The notes below the pieces were generated by a model. That model searched no databases and was not told the origin of the DNA. It worked only from the letters and a program-made list of their open reading frames with translations. This document shows, one piece after another, positions 9,182 through 15,900 of a stretch of DNA of 33,233 nt. This stretch comes from an uncultured Fidelibacterota bacterium (GTDB lineage Bacteria > Marinisomatota > Marinisomatia > Marinisomatales > UBA1611), in the NCBI GenBank assembly GCA_913041325.1, contig CAJWHU010000003.1, positions 1-33,233 of the forward strand, given 5' to 3'. Made by a program: the position numbers and the translations under genes. The stretch's first letter is position 1. Each line of letters starts with the position of its first letter.

Positions 9182-9939
9182 GGAAATAGATTATCCCCAT
9201 TACAACTTTTTACTGTATGCTCAAGGTATATTGAGCCATACCGACCAGAATCAAATATTATAGTCCCGCCTTCTGGCTCAGACAAGTCTATGGTAAAATA
9301 CTCTGGTGCGATTGTGTTTGCGTAGGTCACTGTATCAAACCCTGACGTGTCATTTCCAGCTTCCAAAACTTTGTATGTGTAATACATCCACCCTCCTCCT
9401 GTCCACAGAGCCGTATCCAAGAAAACTTGATTGAAATCCATGATTCCTGATGTATCACCAAGAGTCTCAAATGGCGTTCCTAAAACTAATCGAAAAATCT
9501 CTGGTGTGGCATTAGTTTGGGGGTTAACGCACAGGTATGATGAATCGAAGTTAATTATCTCCCAATTTCCGCCAGCTTTATAACAAAAAATTTCTAGAGG
9601 CTCTGAAAATGAACCAACATTGCCAGCGCGATCTCTGGAACGTACTTTATAATAAACAGAATCAAGCCAGTTTATTGTCGTGTCCTTATATAATTGAACC
9701 GGTGGTTTCACGATTGCTATTGAATCGAAACTAAAATCATTAGACTGCGACCTGAAAATATGGTACTCAGAAACATCATCCGATATTGATTTATCCCATT
9801 TTAAAGAAACTTTTGGGAAGGTTTCGCTGAGGGTAAAGTATCCACTAAGTTTTTCCGGCGGCTTTGGTGCCTCCTCGTCAAGAAGATCCCCACAACTCAT
9901 GAAAAATATAAATGGCAACAATAAAAAAATCCAAGACAT
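9178..9939 (-). CDS. Lipoprotein with a fibronectin type III-like domain
   Basis: A 253-residue predicted lipoprotein with a short hydrophobic signal and FMSC lipobox (Cys16). Residues about 30-125 form an FN3-like domain (PPEKLSGYF, VSLKWDKSISDDVSEYHIFRS, YYKVRSRDRAGNVGSFSEPL). The C-terminal half is beta-rich and unrecognised, with two Cys around NFDSSYLCVN and VKSCNG. Function unknown; it may be functionally linked to the Ig/FN3 lipoproteins that converge on it. It lies downstream of the tRNA-Gly terminator, so it needs its own promoter in the short gap at 9940-9953 or depends on read-through. Confidence 0.75.
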   Translation of the reverse strand: MSWIFLLLPFIFFMSCGDLLDEEAPKPPEKLSGYFTLSETFPKVSLKWDKSISDDVSEYHIFRSQSNDFSFDSIAIVKPPVQLYKDTTINWLDSVYYKVRSRDRAGNVGSFSEPLEIFCYKAGGNWEIINFDSSYLCVNPQTNATPEIFRLVLGTPFETLGDTSGIMDFNQVFLDTALWTGGGWMYYTYKVLEAGNDTSGFDTVTYANTIAPEYFTIDLSEPEGGTIIFDSGRYGSIYLEHTVKSCNGDNLFP

Positions 9940-9952
9940 AGCTTTGCAATGA

Positions 9953-9984
9953 TTATAAAAAAGGCAAAAGCCCCTTGAAGGGGC
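9953..9984 (-). terminator. Rho-independent terminator downstream of tRNA-Gly
   Basis: On the minus strand a perfect GCCCC / GGGGC stem with a 5-nt loop (9970-9984) is followed by TTTTGCC and then six T (9957-9962 region). It begins 11 nt after the tRNA 3' end. On the plus strand no T-tract follows the hairpin, so it serves the leftward tRNA transcript. Confidence 0.75.
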
Positions 9985-9994
9985 CTTAAAGCAG

Positions 9995-10067
9995 AGCGAG
10001 AGACGAGATTCGAACTCGCGACCCTCACGTTGGCAACGTGATGCTCTACCAGCTGAGCTACTCTCGC
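9995..10067 (-). tRNA. tRNA-Gly (GCC)
   Basis: A complete 73-nt cloverleaf on the minus strand: acceptor GCGAGAG pairs with CTCTCGC, D arm GCTC/GAGC, anticodon stem TCACG/CGTGA with loop TTGCCAA (anticodon GCC), T arm GCGAG-TTCGAAT-CTCGT. The discriminator base is U, as usual in bacterial tRNA-Gly. CCA is not encoded and must be added by the CCA-adding enzyme. Confidence 0.97.
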
Positions 10068-10102
10068 TTAAAACACGTTATTGGTACTTAAAGTTAATAT
10101 AA

Positions 10103-10130
10103 ATTATATGCATTTATTAAATTTTGAAAA
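10103..10130 (-). promoter_or_regulatory. Possible sigma-70-type promoter of tRNA-Gly
   Basis: A perfect TATAAT (10108-10103 on the minus strand) lies 35 nt before the tRNA 5' end, with a weak TTTTCA element (10130-10125) 16 nt upstream of it. The region is very AT-rich, so chance matches are likely. Confidence 0.3.
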
Positions 10131-10209
10131 TCAAATTTTAACCTTCTTGTATCATGCTTTTATATCAAGATTTTAAGAAATATCTAAATGAATTAGAATG
10201 CGCTGTAGA

Positions 10210-10647
10210 TCATATACGTGGGTAAAATTCAAAGATTCTTTTTTTAGATAGCAGAATAAGGCATGCACCGCCAAATAATGTAAAGTTCTCTATAAGTTTA
10301 CGCCAACCTACTAACTCACCCTCCTTCAGCCCACACCCACACTCTATATTGAATCCTCTTACCATAGCCTGAAAAATTAGGAAATTAAATAAAAGTAATA
10401 AAAATGCGCTAAGCAAAGTGTTACCATCAATATAGATACCAAGTACAATTCCTATGCCTATAAATAGTTCTAGCCAAGGTAGTATAATTGCCACTGTATT
10501 TTCCAATCCAAATGGAACAAAATGATAATTGGATATGTCCCTCGCAAATTTGCTGGGATCTAATATTTTATCATAGCTTGCATATATGAAAACTACTCCC
10601 AGTACTAAACGCATAATATATATGAAAACAGGATATATTTTATTCAT
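10210..10647 (-). CDS. MauE/DoxX-family integral membrane protein
   Basis: A four-helix membrane protein of 145 residues of the DoxX/MauE superfamily. It has the typical opening helix with IMRLVLGVVFIYASYDKILDPSKFA and a CGC-type motif (GFNIECGCG, Cys103 and Cys105) between helices 3 and 4, as in MauE-like proteins thought to handle disulfides or electrons. I start it at ATG 10647; a GTG at 10659 is in frame. It overlaps the end of the rhodanese gene by 8 nt, so the two are probably made as a pair: a periplasm-facing sulfurtransferase and its membrane partner. It is the last gene of the operon that starts at yciH. Confidence 0.82.
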   Translation of the reverse strand: MNKIYPVFIYIMRLVLGVVFIYASYDKILDPSKFARDISNYHFVPFGLENTVAIILPWLELFIGIGIVLGIYIDGNTLLSAFLLLLFNFLIFQAMVRGFNIECGCGLKEGELVGWRKLIENFTLFGGACLILLSKKRIFEFYPRI

Positions 10648-11122
10648 AATAAGAGACACTCAGACCCGCTTCAACCCAAGATTTCCAACCTCCCTTAAAA
10701 ACAAAGATATTTTTGAACCCGAAACTCTGTAATTCGTATGCCAGATCTTCGCTCGAACCACAATCATCATCGCTGCAGTATATCACGAATTTCTCATTGA
10801 AACCGATTTTTGTACTAATTTTTTCTGCAAGAGAATCAACATTGTCATTTGCTATTGCTCCCGGGATGTATCCTTCAAATAGATATTCAAGACCTCGTGC
10901 ATCAACAAATAAGGTGCTATCTCTATGAAAAATTTTGGCAAGATCTATATCTATTAAGCTAATAGAGGGTTCAGATAGAGGCTCTGATATATTATACTGA
11001 TCTTGCACTGTTTTTAGAGGCTTTTTTACATAAGATATTCCTCCCTCTCTTAGAAAATTAAAAGAGACACTCACAATCAGAGAAAGAAGTAAAACACTAA
11101 ATACTTGATTTTTGTAATGCAA
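10640..11122 (-). CDS. Membrane-anchored rhodanese-like sulfurtransferase
   Basis: A 160-residue protein with an N-terminal membrane anchor (residues about 6-23) and a single rhodanese domain (about 52-157) that would face the periplasm. Visible hallmarks are FVDAR at 72-76, GYIPGAI at 84-90 (the usual GHIPGA), the active-site loop VIYCSDDDCGSS with the expected catalytic Cys at 116 and a second Cys at 121, and a GGWKSW C-terminal segment. Rhodaneses move sulfane sulfur through a Cys persulfide; the true donor and acceptor here are unknown. The gene lies 18 nt after the putative selenoprotein gene and overlaps the MauE gene. Confidence 0.87.
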   Translation of the reverse strand: MHYKNQVFSVLLLSLIVSVSFNFLREGGISYVKKPLKTVQDQYNISEPLSEPSISLIDIDLAKIFHRDSTLFVDARGLEYLFEGYIPGAIANDNVDSLAEKISTKIGFNEKFVIYCSDDDCGSSEDLAYELQSFGFKNIFVFKGGWKSWVEAGLSVSYYE

Positions 11123-11140
11123 ATCTAATATTGTATATGA

Positions 11141-12328
11141 TCAGTGATGGTGCCCATGGTGAGGATCAGAATAATTCTTTTTCCTGCTCACCTTAGGTCG
11201 ATTTTTTGTTGGGGCCAAAGTTTGGCATGTTTGTATAGCAGCATTGACAAATGCTAACAAATCTTCGTCATCACCAATCTTCTTGTTGAGTGGTATTGTC
11301 TGGAATTTTATTGTATTTGTTGCAGATGAAATAAGAGACTTCGACGATTGAATATCAGTCTTATACTGTTCTATCATTGATAGCACATTTTGCTGGTTTT
11401 TATAAATTTCTTCAAGTTTTTTTCCTGGCTCTTTCTTTTGCAGCCTTGCGAATCTTTTCTCAATATTCTTTATTTTTTTCTCCTCCGCTGAAACATCAAT
11501 AAATGGTTTGTTAGCATCTTTTCTTTCAACATCTATGGTCATCAGGTACTTACCTTGTTTTCCACATGAATACAAAAAAGGACCACCCTCTTTTTGTGGA
11601 CTACTGGGCCTTGTCATGTTAGTGCTTCCACTCGTTATAATAAAATCAACGTCATCGAACTTTTCAGCTAGTTTTGTTTGATTTGCTCTTTCTGCATTTA
11701 TAAGAGCTATAACTAGGTCAACATTACTTGAGAGCTCTTTTGCATATTTTCTACATACCTCAATGTAATCATCTGCAATGATTGATTTAGATGTATCTGG
11801 TAGCATATCAGTCACTCCGATAACGCCAATATTGAGACCGCCTCTTTGAAAAATATGATATGGTTTAAAAATCAGTGCTCCAGTTTTTGAGTCTCTGAGA
11901 TTTGCTGATATAAAATTTATGTCACTGTCTTTTGTAACACTTTTAAGAAAAGTTAGCCCATTGATCACCTCATATTGGCCGATATTTATGATGTCATAAC
12001 CAATTCTAGCATATCCATTGAGTATTGATTTGGCCCTAAACTCCTCTGATTTTTTATTCCAAGATTCCAACTTTTTAGTGCTGAAAAACAGATCACCGGC
12101 ATCAACAATCAGTGGGTCAGAGCCTTGCTTTATCATTTCTTGAATCTTAACATACTTTCTTGACAGACCGCCTAGAGGATTTTTTTTTCATCCACATGGA
12201 TCAAGTTGTCCGTGTACGCTACCTGAAAGAACCAGCTTGAAGGCTCCACTGCCAGACGCCTCGCTACAAGAATACGTCATGGCTAATATTGTAAAGATAA
12301 TTATTGTAAAATTAGTCTTATTTGCCAT
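11141..12328 (-). CDS. Putative selenoprotein: UshA-like metallophosphatase-fold lipoprotein with in-frame UGA (Sec47)
   Basis: Without recoding, the longest ORF starts at ATG 12136 and lacks the N-terminal beta strand of the fold. Reading through one UGA (12190-12188) gives a 395-residue protein from ATG 12328. That start has a GGAGG site 9 nt upstream, lies 5 nt after yciH, and begins a lipoprotein signal (TYSC, Cys21). Around the UGA the protein reads HGQLDPCG-x-KKNPLGGLSRK; 5'-nucleotidase-like homologues have Cys at x in their EPCGC...GGLARR motif, so residue 47 is predicted Sec in a CGU motif. DAGDLFF (from about residue 76) and GVIGVTD support the metallophosphatase fold. However, the usual GNHE and GGHxH ligand motifs appear as GQYE and SGSTN, so phosphatase activity is doubtful and a redox role is more likely. 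A Lys/Glu-rich helical region precedes a metal-binding-like HHGHHH tail. The final stop is also UGA. Alternative: a recent nonsense mutation or base error. Confidence 0.78.
12158..12190 (-). promoter_or_regulatory. Candidate bacterial SECIS element (UGA plus hairpin)
   Basis: On the minus strand the UGA (12190-12188) is followed by eight A and then a hairpin at 12176-12158. Pairs U-A, C-G, U-A, an A/A mismatch, then G-C, G-U, C-G close a GGUCU loop (12169-12165). The loop begins exactly 18 nt after UGA. From memory, the E. coli fdhF SECIS has the same GGUCU loop at the same offset. The codons involved also encode the conserved Gly-Leu of the protein motif, so part of the match may come from protein constraint. 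The stem is short, so this is supporting evidence only. Confidence 0.55.
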
Positions 12329-12333
12329 GAAAT

Positions 12334-12660
12334 TTATCCTCCGCTAAGCTTGACATTATAGCCGATGTTCTCAAGTATTGCTTTAATAGATTCCCTATTA
12401 TCTCCTTGTATAATAATCTGCCCATTTTTGTGGGATCCACCCACTCCACATTTTTTTTTTAATAGTTTCGATAAATTAGAGAAGGTTTCAATATCCCCTT
12501 CCAGCCCTCTAACAACACTTGCTACTTTACCACCCCTGTTCCTTGATAGATGTATCCTTATTCTTTGATCTTTTATGGCAGCGATTTCGTTTTCAACATT
12601 ATTTGAGGTTTTAAAATCAAGTGATTTGTCAGTTGAAAAAACAATATTGGACCGATTCAT
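12334..12660 (-). CDS. yciH: SUI1/eIF1-like translation factor, YciH family
   Basis: A 108-residue SUI1-domain protein. The family signature is clear: RIHLSRNRGGKVASVVRGLEG (residues about 34-54; a slightly long loop typical of bacterial YciH), then KKKCGVGGSHKNGQIIIQGD (68-87), and the C-terminal ILENIGYNVKLSGG. Bacterial YciH resembles eukaryotic eIF1 and influences fidelity of initiation. Its last codons (GGA GGA) double as the ribosome-binding site of the downstream putative selenoprotein gene, from which it is separated by only 5 nt. It is the first gene of a four-gene minus-strand operon, divergent from the gene at 12729. Confidence 0.93.
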   Translation of the reverse strand: MNRSNIVFSTDKSLDFKTSNNVENEIAAIKDQRIRIHLSRNRGGKVASVVRGLEGDIETFSNLSKLLKKKCGVGGSHKNGQIIIQGDNRESIKAILENIGYNVKLSGG

Positions 12661-12728
12661 AATGGTATATTTGTTGTCAGATAATTAAAAAAATATTCAC
12701 TATTTAACAACACAAACATACTAATTTT

Positions 12729-14111
12729 TTGTATGATATTCATAATATCAAAACAATGCATCAGCTTAATTTGACTATGAGTTCAATTTGTCAGTTTTTT
12801 TTATTCATGTTACTGATAAATGCTAACAATATTTTTCCAAGAAGTGGAGATAAGATTGATCTTACAATTTCAGATACTGGACTGAATCTGAAAAATTTTC
12901 ATATCAAATGGACACCAAAAAATAAAGTGTTTGATGCTCATGACCTAAAACTTAGAGAATTTAAATTTTCATTTGCCGATATCGATGTTGATTATCAAGG
13001 GGACTCATTAACTACAAATACCGTTCTAAACATCTCTGGACCTAACATTATAATCAAAGGGTTAAATCTGAATTCAAAAATGGTCTACAAAGACTGGATT
13101 ATTGATCAAAAAATAAATAGAATGAAAAAAAGGGAGTCTATTGCCAGAGCATCAATCTTGAAAATAGTAAATAGTATCGATCTTTTTAACATAGACAATA
13201 ACAAGCTACCCTCAACATTAAATGATTTAATTGTAAACAAATATATAACGAGGGAATCATATCCACTCAATGATTACACGTGGTCCTATGAGCTTTTATT
13301 GCCTGAGTATGTAGTCGCAAAACCTACACAGCTCAATGTAATTCCAGATGCTGATAAGGTACGTTATGACTGGAAGACTAGAAAATTTCAAGTGAACCCA
13401 ATATTAGATTCACTCAATAAAATTCCTGACGCAAATTGGAACTATATTTTTGAAATACAAGAAATATCTCAGATATTAGATTCAAAAATTTTATTAAAAA
13501 AAGATTCTAAAACATTGGGCTATGATTTCATAATGGAACGTGGTCAATTTAAAATTTTGGGCACTTCTTTTGTTGCAATTCCAAACAAAAATCTCAACTC
13601 AAGGTCAAGCCTCTCCTTACCTGAATTAGTCCTTGATGTAGAGGATTTAATATTTAACGGCTCTCTGGGTACTATACCTACAATTCACAAAATTGGAGGC
13701 AAGTTTAGATTTCGTAATTTTGAAATAAAAATTCCTGGAGATTTAAAAAATGAACCAGAAATTGAAAAGCTGTTTGAAACAATCGGTATCTGGAATAATT
13801 CAATTGTAGTCCGGCTTTTAGAAATAGAAATAGAAATGATCAATCAATTTACGGGAAATATTGCCTTTAAGTTCATGACTCCTTTTTTGAAAATTAATGT
13901 CAAAGGAGACTTTACATCTAGACAGAGCGGAAAAATACCTGATATACGATTGCATAATACTGAGATAAAAATTAACCCAGTTGCGTTGGGGGTCAGGAAA
14001 TGGTTAAGAAATTGGGAGAAAGAAAAAGGGCGCAGTTTTAATAGGGTGGGTTCGACTATAATACTCAAGTTAGAAGGTTCTCTGAGTGATCCTATCATTA
14101 CCGGCTTCTAA
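12729..14111 (+). CDS. Hypothetical exported protein with pseudopilin-like and AsmA-like segments
   Basis: A 460-residue protein that I cannot place in a family. Starts at 12729, 12756 and 12777 are possible; the last is nearest the hydrophobic signal segment ICQFFLFMLLINA. Residues about 130-200 (ASILKIVNSIDLFNIDNNKLPSTLNDLIVNKYI in spirit: a helix, then 'DNNKLPSTLNDL') resemble the periplasmic part of type II secretion pseudopilins, but without the N-terminal prepilin helix. The last 60 residues (IRLHNTEIKINP, LKLEGSLSDPIITGF) resemble the end of AsmA/TamB-like proteins, where a beta-strand segment closes with 'LxGxLxDPxI'. It is therefore likely a periplasmic or envelope-spanning beta-rich protein. 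It converges with the LRR gene, 24 nt away. Confidence 0.7.
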   Translation: MYDIHNIKTMHQLNLTMSSICQFFLFMLLINANNIFPRSGDKIDLTISDTGLNLKNFHIKWTPKNKVFDAHDLKLREFKFSFADIDVDYQGDSLTTNTVLNISGPNIIIKGLNLNSKMVYKDWIIDQKINRMKKRESIARASILKIVNSIDLFNIDNNKLPSTLNDLIVNKYITRESYPLNDYTWSYELLLPEYVVAKPTQLNVIPDADKVRYDWKTRKFQVNPILDSLNKIPDANWNYIFEIQEISQILDSKILLKKDSKTLGYDFIMERGQFKILGTSFVAIPNKNLNSRSSLSLPELVLDVEDLIFNGSLGTIPTIHKIGGKFRFRNFEIKIPGDLKNEPEIEKLFETIGIWNNSIVVRLLEIEIEMINQFTGNIAFKFMTPFLKINVKGDFTSRQSGKIPDIRLHNTEIKINPVALGVRKWLRNWEKEKGRSFNRVGSTIILKLEGSLSDPIITGF

Positions 14112-14135
14112 GATTAGCGATATGAGTACATGTAT

Positions 14136-15899
14136 TTATTTTATGTATCCAACTTTAATCGCTTTCTTAAACTCATTGGTCAAGATAGTAACGAAGTATA
14201 CTCCGCTTACGACAAGCTCACCGGATTCATTCAGACCATTCCAGCTGATAGTTTGAGCCTTCTCTTCCACAAAACCTGAGTAGATGCTAACAATTTTTCT
14301 CCCCATAATATCTGTGACATAAATATCTACATGTCCACTGCAAGGCATATCATAAGCAATATTTGTTCTTGCATTAAAAGGATTAGGATAAATTTGAATG
14401 TTTGGAACATTTGGTGTAAGTACTTCTGTATCTACCGATACAATATTGCAATTTGAAATATCCTGGAAGCCAACGTATTCAGATATACAGCTGGGGTACG
14501 GTGAACATATTTTGTTGTTTGATATGTTGAAATATATTGAATTATCCCATTCAAGGTTCAGTTCACAAATTCCATCATTGATACTTCCTGCGATCTGATT
14601 GTTCTCAACTCTTAATTTAGTAAGCGATGCCAGATTTTCTATACCAGTAGGAAATTCACCTACAAGTAAATTATCATTCAGGTAAAGTTCTTGAAGCTCT
14701 GTTAATGTAAAAATCTCAATCGGTATGCCACCCTCAAGCATATTTCTATGAAGGTACAACTTTTTTAAACTCTGTAGTTGACCAATGGAGGTTGGAATAA
14801 ATCCGCTGAGACCATTATTGTAAATATTCAAGTACTCCAAATTATTAAGGTTTCCCATTGAGGAGGGAATCTCTCCAGATATGTTGTTATAGTAAAGTTT
14901 TAACTCTTTGATATTTGGTAAATCTCCTATTTCATTTGGCAATGAACCACTTAAGTTGTTGAACGAAAGGTCTAAAAACTTTAGACTATCCAAATTTCCT
15001 ATGGTGTTAGGTATTTCACCCGATAAATTATTGTGGGATAGATCAAGCCTTATAATATTGGTAAACTCCCCTATTTCATGTGGAATAGAGCCTGATAGAG
15101 ACATATTTGGCATTACAAGTTCCGTTACATCTTTGGAATAATATACCTGCCCCCACAACTCTACCATTCCATCACAATCAGAGTAGTCCTGATAACCGGT
15201 AAAATTTGCTATACAATTGGGGTATGGTTGGCAAATTTTGTTACTATCAATATTAAATTCATATGGGTTAGAAAAGTTTAAATCAAAGCTGCATATTTCA
15301 TCCATAATTTCACCAGTTATCGAATTATCATTGACAAGAAATATTTCTAAATTCACCAACTGATATAAGCTTACAGGAATATCTCCTGAAAGCTGATTTC
15401 CACTAAGTGATAGCTCTGATAAAAAGGTTAAGGTTCCAATCTCTTCAGGAATATGCCCAGAAATACTATTTTCACCTAGCGAAAGCTTAGTTAAACTTAT
15501 CATATTACCAATGGACGAAGGAATTACACCAGAAATATGGTTCCTAGATAAATTCAAGATCATGAGATTTGGAAGATAGCCTATTGACTCCGGTATATCA
15601 CCTGTCAAACTATTATTACTTAGATCCAGACCCAGCAAGTTTTCTATACTGGATATCTCGCTAGGAATTGGTCCAGTAAGATTATTATCGGATAGATCGA
15701 TGTACATGAGGTTTGTAAGTTCGAATATTTCAAGTGGGATGTAGCCCGAAATATTTTGTCCAGATAAAATTAGCTCAAAGGTTGATTCCTTCGGATAGCA
15801 TTGAGACCATATTTCTACCTCATTATCATTGCACTGGCCAAAAATAAATTGAATTATTAAGTAAAATAAGATTTGTAATTTTATCAGTTTCAGTATCAT
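14136..15899 (-). CDS. Leucine-rich repeat protein with type IX secretion C-terminal sorting domain
   Basis: A secreted 587-residue protein. It has a signal peptide (cleavage near FIFGQC), then two similar LRR modules of about 220-230 residues each, built from plant-type repeats (LxxLxLxxNxLSGxIPxxIGxL). Both modules start with a VE[IL]W-xQ-xY segment and end with a Cys cap of the form NKIC-x-PYP-x-CI ... GFQD-x-SxC. The first and second modules are clearly duplicates. The C-terminal 80 residues carry a T9SS type A sorting domain (IQIYPNPFNARTNIAY, WNGLNESGELVVSGVYF). I use ATG 15899, 1 nt after the stop of the MFS gene; the frame also offers TTG 15908. Role inferred: cell-surface recognition or adhesion. 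Confidence 0.88.
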   Translation of the reverse strand: MILKLIKLQILFYLIIQFIFGQCNDNEVEIWSQCYPKESTFELILSGQNISGYIPLEIFELTNLMYIDLSDNNLTGPIPSEISSIENLLGLDLSNNSLTGDIPESIGYLPNLMILNLSRNHISGVIPSSIGNMISLTKLSLGENSISGHIPEEIGTLTFLSELSLSGNQLSGDIPVSLYQLVNLEIFLVNDNSITGEIMDEICSFDLNFSNPYEFNIDSNKICQPYPNCIANFTGYQDYSDCDGMVELWGQVYYSKDVTELVMPNMSLSGSIPHEIGEFTNIIRLDLSHNNLSGEIPNTIGNLDSLKFLDLSFNNLSGSLPNEIGDLPNIKELKLYYNNISGEIPSSMGNLNNLEYLNIYNNGLSGFIPTSIGQLQSLKKLYLHRNMLEGGIPIEIFTLTELQELYLNDNLLVGEFPTGIENLASLTKLRVENNQIAGSINDGICELNLEWDNSIYFNISNNKICSPYPSCISEYVGFQDISNCNIVSVDTEVLTPNVPNIQIYPNPFNARTNIAYDMPCSGHVDIYVTDIMGRKIVSIYSGFVEEKAQTISWNGLNESGELVVSGVYFVTILTNEFKKAIKVGYIK

Positions 15900-15900
15900 T

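Noticed and set aside
11141..12136. The ORF starting at ATG 12136 as the complete metallophosphatase-like protein
   Set aside because: It lacks a signal peptide and the first strand of the fold, has no ribosome site, and the sequence upstream continues the protein in frame to a well-formed start at 12328.
12181..12190. Poly-A slippage or frameshifting as the way past the UGA
   Set aside because: The A-run follows the UGA rather than preceding it, and the same frame is used on both sides.
12188..12190. Genetic code change (UGA = Trp or Gly)
   Set aside because: Several genes in the window end naturally at UGA with correct family C-termini, and the expected residue at this site is Cys.
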